DNA from: Panonychus citri
Lineage: Eukaryota > Arthropoda > Arachnida > Trombidiformes > Tetranychidae
Assembly: GCF_014898815.1 (NCBI RefSeq)
Contig: NW_026515549.1
Coordinates: 124,001-188,000 of the forward strand
DNA: 64,000 nt
Direction: 5' to 3'
In this document: positions 48,691-60,933 of the stretch, in pieces
Layout: every line of letters starts with the position of its first letter
Position numbering within the stretch: the stretch's first letter is position 1
Notes under the pieces: model-generated
What the model saw: the letters and a program-made list of their open reading frames with translations, nothing else
Told to the model about the DNA's origin: nothing
Databases searched by the model: none
Program-made: the position numbers and the translations under genes

Positions 48691-51600
48691 GAATCTAATT
48701 TATTGTTGACGAAATGAGCGCGTGTCAAGATTACCTTTATCAATGTTTATCCTTTGACCTGTGCCAAAGATTAGTAACTTAAATTGATAAAAAAAAGTTA
48801 AACTATAAAACTGATTGTCCGATGTTAATTGTCAATCTAATGTTCATTTGACATTGTACACCTTTTGAATGATGAATGAAATGGTTTAACCATTAACTGC
48901 CCTGAGGGCACATTTAGGGGCACTCACAATGTTATCATCATCATCATCATCATCATCTTCTTCTTCTTCTTCTTCATTATTATCATCATCAAATTTTACT
49001 TTCTTTTTCTCTTTCTCTTTCTCTTTTTTATCTTCCTCCTCTCGTTATTTTTTCTTCTTCTGTTAGTAAACATGCAAATGCATTTTCTCGGGCACGTGCA
49101 GAGATTGTTATTAACAATGTTTCTGTTACTAAATCGATTAGCAATCAGACCACAGACTCATTAAGATAAAAGACTTTAAGTGGACAAAACCAATCATTAA
49201 AATGGGAAAAGGTCAAGAATCCGTTGGGATTCAATTGGAAAATCACAAAATTTAAAATGTCCGATCTTTGGTCGTTTTCTGATCATCTCATGAATTTTAC
49301 AACAAATCGAAAACAAACAATTAATCAAATTTCATCGACAATGATTAACTTACTAAACGTAAACAACACGAGACAAAAACTTTCAAATTTCCTGTTGTTT
49401 TTATTCACCTTAACTGTTTGTCTTAATTGTTCTTGGTCACTATGGGTCATCTTTCCATGGGTCATTCTTATTTGTTTTAACACTACAAAGAAAAAGATTC
49501 AAACCGATTCTTGGCTTATTTACTTGTTATTCTTACCTTTTACTATCTGCATACACAATCAATTCCATAGGTAAGGATGATAAAGATGAATATGTTGACC
49601 TTTCCTTTGACTTGACCTACCGTTGGATATTAACTGAGGTCACTCACCATTTCCTTTGGTCATCTTCATCTTCATCTTCATCTTCATCAACTACATGTAT
49701 TGTTATCACAATTATCTTGTTATTGTTGATTGTTGATTGTTTATACTGATTAAATGATATTCAGCTTGTGAGGTAAATTGAGTGAGTGAGTTGACAATTC
49801 AAGTGACACACAAAAGGTTATTGATTATTTCATTTGATAATCTTTATCTCCTTTGGATTAAGATAAGAAAGTGAGTTACACTTTTTTTACTCATTTTCTT
49901 TTACATAACCAAAGAGCCTAAGGAACTTGAAAGTCTCATAAATCCGATAAATCACCAGATAGATATCATTGAATTGTAATCAAGCTGTGAAAACAATTAC
50001 ATTTATCACTTCATAAAACACAATCAAACCAAATCAATTGTAACTGTAAAAAAAGTAAAAAACGATCATCTCATTTGTTTTGTCTTATTTTGATTTTGTT
50101 TCTCATTTCTCATTCTTCTTATAAAAGTGAAAGGAAATTAGTTTAAATTGTAACCTTGACTCTATTTGAGGATAAGTTTAATTACAATTAAATGTTAGTG
50201 GTGATAAAATGGATTCTTTGATTATCGTGATGATAAAACAATAACATCTATGGATTAACAAGGTCATAGAGTCAATGTGCTTATGGTTTGGATATCGTAA
50301 GGGCGTTGGATCTGCAGCTGGATAACATTTCTCTCCATCCTCATCCTCATCCTCATCATCTTCATCTTCAACTTCATAATTTCTCAATGCGTTGATAAGA
50401 ATCTATTTAATCAATAATAAAAAATACAATCAATTGACTATTTGTTTCAAAGGTTTAAAGGTTAAACTATTAATGCTGCTCGAATTGGAGTAATGCTTAT
50501 GAACAATTATTAAACTCACTGAATATTAGGTAACAACAAAAATAATTATTATGCTTTTTAAACTTTTGCTTGACTATCATTACGATTACAGTTATGATTT
50601 AAAGTAATCAGTTTTATTGAATCAAAATGAGGTCAAAAGATAATAACAGAGAAAACGAAAAAAGTGAAAAAGTCTCTGTAATATTTACTTTTAAATTAAT
50701 TGAATTTATTCATATGATTAAAGATACTGACCCAGTTTGAAGTTCAGACCTTGAATTTACTGATTGATTGTAAACATCAAACCATTTATTTTATTAAATA
50801 TACGGGCTAAGATTTTATCGAAATTCAATTAACTGTTGTAACTCATGATTCCATGTAGATTATTGTTGTGATTAAGAATAAAATCCAATTAACACATAAG
50901 AATAGGAAGACTCGTATTTCTGAAGCACGAGCTCAGATTAAGAATAAATCTTGAGCTGAATTAATACCACAGTAAGTTGATTGTTTCGCTCTGAAAAAAT
51001 GCTAACTAATATTGTAACTTACATTAATTGTGAGTCGATAAGTCAATTAACCTTTAAGAGATTATTAATACTTAATAGTTTTTAATGTCAACAGTAAATG
51101 TTAATTAAAATCTACAAATACTAATGAACGAGAATCAAACCAACTTAATCAAGTTAATTATCTTGATTAACTTGACCGCAACTAAATTGAGATTAAATAA
51201 TTAGCCGAATAAGATTATCATATTAATAAACTGAGTCTCTTCCAAGCACCCAGAGGTTAAATTATCATGAGTTAATTGTGATAATGATTCCAACTAATCA
51301 AATAACCAATCATTAAGGGTGAGGCTTAAAGTTTACATTTGCAATTCATTTCAATTCAGTTCAGTTCATTCATTCAATTGGAGAAAATCAATTCCATCAA
51401 TTCCATCAAATCATTCCAATGATTCAATTGATTCAATGACGCGTTTTGTGTTTCATTTGGCGACTTTGGTGATTAAATATTCACTTATTATATCAATTAA
51501 CTTGTTTACTTGATCAACTATTACAATTTCTCCTTCTGGTGTGTTGATTATTTAAACTAAATGTCAACTAATCATCAACTCTAAACCAAATCGATATCCA

Positions 51601-51879
51601 ATAGAAATATTATTGTGTCTTTTTTTTGAGTTCAATGTTTTAATTAAATGATGAAAATAAGAGACAAGAGATTAGGAGAAAAACAAGAAGAAGAAGAAAA
51701 AAGTGAAAGGAGAAAAACAAGAAGAAAAAAAGAGAGATGATTATGTGATGTTAAAGGTGAAGAAGATACAAAGAAGGTAAAAGAGCTGAAAATGCCCCGA
51801 GGGAAGCAGGTGAACAAAGTATTCGGACTTAATGTCCACAGTTGATTAGAAATTAAAGAAAACGACCCAACATGATTAT
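48691..51879 (+). repeat. Left arm of 3-kb inverted repeat around the bHLH gene
   Basis: Reverse complement of 57,892-60,933 with only scattered substitutions and microsatellite length changes, except for 50,399-51,058 (660 bp), which is replaced on the other arm by unrelated 58,716-59,240 (525 bp). Contains matching open frames (49,257-49,574; 50,178-50,387; 51,319-51,513) that I do not regard as proven genes. Confidence 0.9.
48934..49075 (+). repeat. Microsatellite block
   Basis: ATC repeats followed by TTC repeats and a pyrimidine-rich tract. Repeat number differs from the inverted partner near 60,600-60,690. Confidence 0.8.
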
Positions 51880-53594
51880 GAAGATGAAGTCGCTATGATA
51901 GAAAATCCTATGGAAATTTCTCTTTTCCATCTCCTATAAACTCGACTGAAGGAAACTCAGTTCGATCGAAGGCTGGGCCTAAGCTGCGTCAACATTTAGC
52001 AGAATATTCAGTTGGATAACTTTAAATGCGCATGAAAGGTGATCTTTCCCCTCGTTAGAACCTTTAGCTTCCCCTTAAGAAGAAACTATTTCATGAACAA
52101 ACTTTATTCTTGTTATTGTCTCGATTACAATGTTTCAGTGAACACACGATTCTCGCCCTCTCATCATTGTATCATTTTCACCTCAACAATCGCCTCAGGT
52201 AATCAATTCTACTTCTACTTCAAGTAATTGTTTCTCTTTGATTCCAAGTTGATATTTTGTCTGTGTAATGGATACAAAGAAATCAATGGCTGATACAAAA
52301 AAGTAAGTTAATTAATCCAATAAAATAACAATCTTTACAATTTCCCTAAACTAATCCTTGTTTACAATCCTTGCAGTTATTAAAACTGATTAACTAATAA
52401 CTAAACTTATTGAGTAAAAAACGACAATTTGAAAAGTTAATTAGCTCAGGTTGATTGTGATGTAAAATCTTAATTGGTACAATTAACCTTCCTTTATTAT
52501 AGTGATAATTGCCGAAATCTAATACAATCAATTTAGGGCCTAAATATCAATATAAAATTATGATAACTATTAATATGAAAATATAATGATCAGCAACAAT
52601 TAACGAAACCACGATGGATCATTGAAATAATCATCAAGGAAAAGTTTATCTTACCATGATGCTGATCGCTTAAAGGCTCAGGCATCAAGCTACTGCCATG
52701 CTTATGATGATTATCTTCATGCCCAACCTTAATTCTGTCTCTTTCTCTTCCTCTCTCTTTCCATCATCATCCTTTCCTCTCTCATCATCTTAATCAAAAT
52801 CATGTTACTGTTTTACTTACCTCAATGCAAACCATTGATAATGAATGAAGGCCTCAACTAAATTGTTTCAACATTCAATATAATTAACGCAATTTTCGCT
52901 TCTTACTTTATCATCATCATCCTGATATTAATATTATCATTCATCTCATTGAATACCCTATAAATTTATCGTCGATTTCATCAGATTAATAATATAGGTT
53001 ATCAATTGAATTGAAAAAAGCTTGCGCACTAAATAATTCATGATAATGTGAATCGCAATTCAATGAAATTGTTAATCAAATTGTAATGTGTTGAAATCAA
53101 TCAGATAGACACTGATATGTTTTTATGTATTAAATTATCATTACTATTAGTATCTTATTTTGATCAAATTGGACTGATTAAATTTCATTAGTAATTTAAG
53201 TCAATTAGAAAATAATTTACAATTTTTAGGCAATTCAACCAATCATCACAATCTCATGACATATAAATTGCTTGGCTCTTGTTGAAAGGTCAATTAAATG
53301 TTTTACTACTAAATTCAAACCTAAGATAAACAAAAGTATTTTAAACTGACCATTGGTCAATGGATTAGCCTAAAGGTAACCAAAAGGCTTCATTGACCAC
53401 CTACAATCAATGATAATTTTATTTGTTTTGTTGTTTTCATGTTCTACAAATAAGATTAACTTACGATTAGTTACGTCGCTATCATGGATTAATGAGATTA
53501 AAATAGTTTCTCTTTTACTGTTTAATCAGTGAACAAACAATGAAGATTAACACATCATATTTTATTGTTTCTCTCTGTTGATGTTTACAGAAAA
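51880..53594. other. Upstream region of the bHLH gene
   Basis: 1.7 kb of unique DNA. An acceptor (TTTACAG, ending 53,590) lies four bases before the bHLH start codon, so a 5' UTR exon is likely upstream. A candidate donor is CCTCAG/GTAATC at about 52,199. Confidence 0.4.
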
Positions 53595-55904
53595 ATGGGC
53601 AAATCCAGCTACAAGCATATTCCTCATCGTGAAAAACCAGCACATCTTGTTGCTCGTCGTAATGCCCGTGAACGACGGCGAGTTCAAGCCGTAAATAGTG
53701 CCTTTGCCGTGCTAAGAACATTTGTCCCCGTTGAGAACCGAAATAAGAGATTATCCAAAGTGAAAACATTACAAAAAGCGATCGAATATATTTCCCATCT
53801 ACAAGAGCTGCTCAACGAAAGTGATTGTGGTTTCGATATTAATAACACAGTTAATTGCTCAGATAATTCATTGTCCTCATCACCCCATTCATCTTCTTCG
53901 TCTTCTTCATCAGTCTCATCCCCATCATCCACATCATCAGCTTCATCTTTAATCCTTTCCCCTGGATCTACTGTTAATCTCAATGAAAACAATATCGTTA
54001 ATAACAATGATATTACTCATCTTTTGATGGACACATCGGTTGACATCAAGTTGATCAGCCAACAATCAACTGAAATTTATTCAGATACAATGTTTTTAAA
54101 TTCACCTGATGAAATGATTTGTGATAATATTAATAAGGAAAATATCGTTGAAACAAAATGGAATCCAAATGATAATGTAAGAAACTTTTCAACTACATGT
54201 ACTATATTTATTATTCAGTTACAATGAACTTTTTGCCAACGATGAGCAAAGATCCTCAATGATTAATTGATACCAACAAAAGACAAACTATGAATGTACA
54301 ATTTGAAAGAAATTAATAATTAATTAACTAAAAGCAAATAGGACTGAAAGAAGTTGATTAATGAATCATGCATTTACAGAGAATTGATGATAATTTGTTC
54401 AAATATTCAGTAAATTACTAAGTTTTCATGATGTTGAAGTTTTATTACTTTTTCATGAACGAGCATTGAAACTTTCTCATTGATGAAGGTACCTTCATGA
54501 TGAGAAAATCATAGTGATTAGGATAAAGATGATTAGGTAGACGCGTGCAAGTGACAATCTTGATAGTAAAACAAATTACCTGAGGCGATCTTAATTGATA
54601 ACAAAAATATCACAATAATGATAAAGATACGGGTCTTAATGTATATTTAGTCATTGGATTAATGTTAAGTACAGTTAGATTATTTAGTTTAATGAATTAA
54701 CCTTGAAATGATAGGAAAGGTAATAACTTGTGTTGAACTTTACCTTGATTCGTAAATATTGACCAATATTAGCAAACAACTTTCATTGAAATTTAGATGA
54801 AACTGTTGATTTTTAACTAATCCAACGTTAATTTGTATTGACCTTTTCACGATTGATTAAATGGTCAAACAATTTGACTTTGTAATTTGATTTTCAATGA
54901 ACATCAACTGTCACTATCACGATACTGTTTACCTACACGCTTTTTACGATCTCAGGTGTGTCTATTTCATCCTCTTCCTTAGATCTTCATTCATCATTTA
55001 AAACTTTATTCTCAAGATTTTTAGTTGCAATCAACGTTTCCGGTTAGTTTTGTTTTCGATTTCCCTTTGTTATTCAACGATAATTAGATCAATCATTTGA
55101 CTAAATACATAATCAATAATAGTGATAAGGGTTTTTTGGATTCAACTTCCGGTCAAATTTTGACCAAAAAACATGTCGATTTCATGTATCAGGTCAAATG
55201 TTGACCCGGAACTTTGTAGCGAATCTAAGGTAAAATTTAATTAACTTTAAGCTGATGCATTGATCGCATGATCTTTGAATAATTTAGTTCCCAGGTAAAA
55301 AAGTGACCCTTCACTGGACGATAGATGAAACTGCATTACGCTGACCTTTAAATTACAAAATATCGATGATAAATTAAATCTCATTCTGCAGTTGGTCGCT
55401 CGTGAAATTAATTATGTTGACAATGTTTTCATGATAACAATACTTGAGAATCAGATTATTTAAATTACTTACAATGAAATCAATTCTAATTGTTGTTTTT
55501 TTCTGTTTGTGGGAAACTAATCGGTTGATTGAAGTTGCTAGTGACTAGAGATTATCATCATAACGGTTCATTGGATTTAGTTAAAAGGGACACTGGACAT
55601 TTAATTTTACGGTGATGATGAACAGCAATTAAATGTCCAGTTTGTTGATGAGAAAAACAATCAACTAAAAAATGTTTATTCAACTTTCACCTAATGTTGT
55701 CAATTTCTTTCTTATAATCAACAGGTTAACCACAATCATAATCACAACAATAATCAACAGCAACACCAAAATCAACATCATCATGGAAACATGGATTATT
55801 TTAACAACAATACAAATCATCAATATGAATCATGTAACTATTCATATTATCAACCATTTTGTTCAAATGCTCCTTACGATGGTTACTCTCAAGTAACAAT
55901 TTAA
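53595..55904 (+). CDS. ASCL-like: Class A bHLH transcription factor, achaete-scute type
   Basis: DNA-binding developmental regulator, expected to pair with an E-protein/Daughterless partner on E-boxes. Exons 53595-54176 and 55725-55904, phase 0, 253 aa. The bHLH spans about residues 21-73: basic region RRNARERRRVQ, helix 1 VNSAFAVLRTFVP, loop ENRNKRLSK, helix 2 VKTLQKAIEYISHLQELL. The EYIxxLQxLL ending and RRNARER start are typical of achaete-scute proteins; PTF1/Fer-like or HAND-like identity is less likely. Next are a Ser-rich tract, an acidic Asn-rich middle, and a second exon rich in His/Asn/Gln and ending in Tyr-rich sequence. A 1.55-kb intron is unusual for arthropod achaete-scute genes, which are mostly intronless. 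If the intron is not spliced the frame stops at 54,227. Confidence 0.88.
54480..54640 (+). repeat. Diverged inverted element 1 around bHLH exon 2
   Basis: Resembles the reverse complement of about 56,790-56,915. Shared blocks in order: GGTACCTTCATGAT, GACGCGTG, CCTGAGGCGAT or CCTCAGGCGAT, and ATACGGG. It includes a perfect 16-bp palindrome, ATGAAGGTACCTTCAT, at 54,483-54,498. Confidence 0.6.
55151..55206 (+). promoter_or_regulatory. Twin GGTCAA/TTGACC inverted elements in the bHLH intron
   Basis: Two near-palindromes, GGTCAAATTTTGACC at 55,151-55,165 and GGTCAAATGTTGACC at 55,192-55,206, begin 41 bp apart. They contain TGACC/GGTCA half-sites of the kind bound by nuclear receptors. Function is inference. 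Confidence 0.4.
55593..55640 (+). other. Perfect stem-loop near the bHLH 3' splice site
   Basis: CTGGACATTTAATT at 55,593-55,606 pairs exactly with AATTAAATGTCCAG at 55,627-55,640; one more A-T pair flanks it, and the loop is 20 nt. It ends 84 nt before exon 2, so it would form in the intron of the pre-mRNA. Confidence 0.65.
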
Positions 55905-56446
55905 ATTGTAGTAAGATAATTGACTTGATTACTCTCATCGTGGCCATAATTAACTATCTAGTGAATAAGTTAACCATCCAAAGCTGATCAATGGTCATCA
56001 TCAATTTCATACAATTCTTGTCATCAATGAAACGGGTCACATTAATTAGACAAAGAAAATCAACACGAAGACAGAAACAAAAACCAAAAGCCCAAAGACA
56101 ATGTTAAACTGTAAATAATCAATTAATTGTGAGCGATAGTAAACAAATGGACCTTCAAATTTACCAAAACTATTTGACAATCAATCACCAATTAATCAAT
56201 TGATCAACCAAATGATCAACAACAAACAAGCTAAAAGTTGAATGAATCTCGTTTACCAAATGAAAAATTTGCCATTTTTATTATATTATAACTATTGAAA
56301 TCTTGTCTCAAGAATTCAATTGTAAATTAATTATTGTAAATTGTAAAAAGTGTAACTTTTACAAATTGTTGAGACTGATTAAGGATCAAGGATAATCCTC
56401 GGTAAGATATTGACAGATTCGATTAGTAATTGTTACACTTAATTAC

Positions 56447-56452
56447 AATAAA
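56447..56452 (+). terminator. Candidate poly(A) signal of the bHLH gene
   Basis: AATAAA about 540 nt after the stop codon. Confidence 0.45.
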
Positions 56453-56789
56453 CGGTTACAGTTTGGGTCTAAACGGGTTTTTGTATTATTACCTAATCGT
56501 AAAATAAAACATTGAACAAAATTTAATTGTTGCAATTAACTCATTTCGAAGTTTCAATCAATCTCTTAGAATCAGCTTGGAGTTGAAGCATTTCATTTAT
56601 TCAATCATATCTCACCTTCGAGCTAATTAACTGTGATAAAATTTGTTTTGAATGTAACAATTTAATCTTGTGTCAATATTGAATTAATCAGGCCACAGTA
56701 ATCAAATAGATTGGCTTCTTATTGATTTACCTTACGCTTCTGTTTATCTTTTCAAGGTAAGTCATTGATGATTTCACTGATCATAATTA

Positions 56790-56915
56790 GGCCCGTATTT
56801 TGGTTTTAATTGAAATCGCCTGAGGTGATTTGTTTTCTTATTAAACAAAATTATCACTTATAACACGCGTCCATTTCATCATTATCATGAAGGTACCGTC
56901 ATCAATTAAATGGCT
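56790..56915 (-). repeat. Diverged inverted element 2 around bHLH exon 2
   Basis: Inverted partner of 54,480-54,640, lying downstream of the bHLH gene. Only patches are conserved, so the pair is much older than the 3-kb arms or is held by selection. Confidence 0.6.
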
Positions 56916-57891
56916 TTAATTTGTTCAACAGTCTCAGCAAGATCTCTGATTGTTTTAGCTAATTAGTTAATTGTTTACACTTTTGTAACACTCTCAGTTA
57001 ATCTATTTCTAAATCAAATTCAAATTTGATTAACGCCACGAAAATGTTCCAACAGCTTTTCGACTGTGTCCGATTCTTTCTGTTTACCCGAATAATGTAA
57101 TCTGAGTATGATCATGATTCCAATCATGATGATTCAATTATCTTGGAAGTTGATAATGATTAATAGTAAATTAATGTAGCTACTGAGTCTCTGAGGAAAT
57201 AATGAAAAAAGGTGCGGATACAATGAAAGAAATTCAATTTGTTCATTTAATGTATAATTTGAATAGCATTTAAGGCTTGGCGAATATTTTTCTAGTTAAT
57301 CTAATAGACAAGCTTCAAATCTTTTAGCCTTTTGTCAATTAGATTGATCATTATCTTAATCATCTTTATTTTCTCCGTTTTATCATTATGTATCTCTAAT
57401 TAAGAACTTGATCTGTCCTATCAAATTACTGCAATTGTTTAGTTTCACAATAAATAATAAGTTCTGATTCGAAAAAGCAGTTTAACTTTTGTTTTATCGA
57501 CATTTTGTATTTTCCGTTGATTTCGTTTGATGTCAATGACCGAGAATGAACATCGGGAAAAAGTAAATATTCCTATTTAATTAGTCGATTTCAGGTGTTC
57601 CAAGGGACAGTAATTGGACTCAGGACATCGTCATTTTAGTTAACGAATAAGTGACAAAAATATGATAAACATTAGAAACATTAAAATTGTTATTCTAATA
57701 GTACTTGTTAGAATCCTATTGTAATCATGACAATAAGTTGGTGATGAAAATAAACGTATGATTAATGATTTGAATTGTCTATTTGAACTTGTGGTTCGAA
57801 AATGATTTAGTTAATTCTCGTTATCAAATGGAAACTTATATTTTTACAATTTAAAGGTTTTGTATTAGCCATTGATTAGATAACTATTATG
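56916..57891. other. Intergenic sequence
   Basis: About 1 kb of AT-rich DNA without recognisable features. Confidence 0.5.
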
Positions 57892-60800
57892 ATAATCATG
57901 TTGGATCGTTTTCTTTAATTTCTAATCAACTGTGGACATTAAGTCCGAATACTTTGTTCACCTGCTTCCCTCGGGGCATTTTAAGCTCTTTTACCTTCTT
58001 TGTATCTTCTTCACCTTTAACATCACATAATCATCTCTCTTTTTTTCTTCTTGTTTTTCTCCTTTCACTTTTTTCTTCTTCTTCTTCTATTAATCTCTTG
58101 TCTCTTATTTTCATCATTTAATTAAAACATTGAACTCAAAAAAAAGACACAATAATATTTCTATTGGATATCGATTTGGTTTAGAGTTGATGATTAGTTG
58201 ACATTTAGTTTAAATAATCAACACACCAGAAGGAGAAATTGTAATAGTTGATCAAGTAAACAAGTTAATTGATATAATAAGTGAATATTTAATCACCAAA
58301 GTCGCCAAATGAAACACAAAACGCGTCATTGAATCAATTGAATCAAATGAATCATTGGAATGATTTGATGGAATTGATGGAATTGATTTTCTCCAATTGA
58401 ATGAATGAACTGAACTGAATTGAAATGAATTGCAAATGTAAACTTTAAGCCTCACCCTTAATGATTGGTTATTTGATTAGTTGGAATCATTATCACAATT
58501 AACTCATGATAATTTAACCTCTGGGTGCTTGGAAGAGACTCAATTTATTAATAAGATAATCTTATTCGGCTAATTATTTAATCTCAATTTAGTTGCGGTC
58601 AAGTTAATCAAGATAATTAACTTGATTAAGTTGGTTTGATTCTCGTTCAGTAGTATTTGTAGATTTTAATTAACATTTACTGTTGACATTAAAAACTATT
58701 AAGTATTAATAATCTGTCAAATGGTTAGTAGAAAAGTGAATTCCAATTCAATCATGAATGAAAAAATAAAAATCAATGATCTTTGTGTAACTTGAGTATC
58801 AATTTAACTAAGAAAAGATGGACATGAAACGACTGATGAAACCTTTATGTCGATGAAAAATTTAGGTCAGAATTTCAATTATATTTTGCTTCGTATCTAC
58901 TTTTGGATCTTTTATCTACATAGATTTTCAATTAACTATTGACCTTATTTTCAGTTATTAAATAAACTGATGAAAATTCTGTGTAAATTGCTAGTTAAGA
59001 ATAGAGAATATTTCTTTTATGTTCGAAAGTTTCACAAATTGATATTCTTTGGGTGATGATTATTTCTAGGTAAAGAAATATGTTAATTGTGTTATTCTGC
59101 AATCGGATTTCCATCCCTTTACCTACTTGTTGAACATCGACAACAAGAAGAGGCTTCACCTTTTGTCTTTTGATGAGACGCGTGTTCAATTTGCTCGCGA
59201 TTTTATTACTGTTTATACTATAGTGATAATATATAGACGGTTATCAACGCATTGAGAAATTATGAAGTTGAAGATGATGAGGATGAGAATGAGGATGAGG
59301 ATGAGGATGGAGAGAAATGTTATCCAGCTGCAGATCCAACGCCCTTACGATATCCAAACCATAAGCACATTGACTCTATGACCTTGTTAATCCATAGATG
59401 TTATTGTTTTATCATCACGATAATCAAAGAATCCATTTTATCACCACTAACATTTAATTGTAATTAAACTTATCCTCAAATAGAGTCAAGGTTACAATTT
59501 AAACTAATTTCCTTTCACTTTTATAAGCAATTCTGAAACAAAATCAAAATAAGACAAATGAGATGATCGTTTTTTACTTTTTATTTTTACAGTTACAATT
59601 GATTTGGTTTGATTGTGTTTTATGAAGTGATAAATGTAATTGTTTTCACAGCTTGATTACAATTCAATGATATCTATCTGGTGATTTATCGGATTTATGA
59701 GACTTCAAGTTCCTTAGGCTCTTTGGTTATGTAAAAGAAAATGAGTAAAAAAAGTGTAACTCACTTTCTTATCTTAATCCAAAGGAGATAAAGATTATCA
59801 AATGAAATAATCAATAACCTTTTGTGTGTCACTTGAATTGTCAACTCACTCACTCAATTTACCTCACAAGCTGAATCTCATTTAATCAGTATAAACAATC
59901 AACAATCAACAATAACAAGATAATTGTGATAACAATACATGTAGTTGATGAAGATGAAGATGAAGATGAAGATGACCAAAGGAAATGGTGAGTGACCTCA
60001 GTTAATATCCAACGGTAGGTCAAGTCAAAGGAAAGGTCAACATATTCATCTTTATCATCCTTACCTATGGAATTGATTGTGTATGCAGATAGTAAAAGGT
60101 AAGAATAACAAGTAAATAAGCCAAGAAACTTTTTGAATCTTTTTCTTTGCAGTGTTAAAACAAATAAGAATGACCCATGGAAAGATGACCCATAGTGACC
60201 AAGAACAATTAAGACAAACAGTTAAGGTGAATAAAAACAACAGGAAATTTGAAAGTTTTTGTCTCGTGTTGTTTACGTTTAGTAAGTTAATCATTGTCGA
60301 TGAAATTTGATTAATTGTTTGTTTTCGATTTGTTGTCAAATTCATGAGATGATCAGAAAACGACCAAAGATTGGACATTTTAAATTTTGTGATTTTCCAA
60401 TTGAATCCCAACGGATTCCACGACCTTTTCCCATTTTAATGACTAGTTTTGTCCACTTAAAGTCTTTTATCTTAATGAGTCTGTGGTCTGATTGCTAATC
60501 GATTTAGTAACAGAAACATTGTTAATAACAATCTCTGCACGTGCCCGAGAAAATGCATTTGCATGTTTACTAACAGAAGAAGAAAAAATAACGAGAGGAG
60601 GAAGATAAAAAAGAGAAAGAGAAAGAGAAAAAGAAAGTAAAATTTGATGATGATAATAATAACGAAGAAGAAGAAGATGATGATGATGATAACATTGTGA
60701 GTGCCCCTAAATGTGCCCTCAGGGCAGTTAATGGTTAAACCATTTCATTCATCATTCAAAAGGTGTACAATGTCAAATGAACATTAGATTGACAATTAAC

Positions 60801-60933
60801 ATCGGACAATCAGTTTTATAGTTTAACTTTTTTTAACAATTTAAGTTACTAATCTTTGGCACAGGTCAAAGGATAAACATTGATAAAGGTAATCTTGACA
60901 CGCGCTCATTTCGTCAACAATAAATTAGATTCT
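57892..60933 (-). repeat. Right arm of 3-kb inverted repeat around the bHLH gene
   Basis: Partner of 48,691-51,879. The arms are 6.0 kb apart and the spacer holds the whole bHLH gene. The unrelated 525-bp block at 58,716-59,240 replaces the 660-bp block of the left arm. Confidence 0.9.

Noticed and set aside
49257..49574. 106-codon frame with two hydrophobic segments, present on both bHLH repeat arms (partner at 60,061-60,378)
   Set aside because: The few differences between the copies all change amino acids, the opposite of purifying selection, and the stop lies within a splice-donor-like AGGTAAGG. Not accepted as a gene without transcript data.
50178..50387. Acidic Glu/Asp-rich frame on both arms (partner at 59,252-59,467)
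   Set aside because: The acidic part is a GAT/GAG microsatellite of differing length; the rest has no family resemblance.
51319..51513. 64-codon frame on both arms (partner at 58,252-58,455)
   Set aside because: Built from short ATTCAATT/TTCCATCAA repeats; length varies between copies; no recognisable domain.
53565..53594. Upstream extension of the bHLH frame
   Set aside because: It begins at a non-ATG codon and crosses a clear TTTACAG acceptor, so the ATG at 53,595 was chosen.
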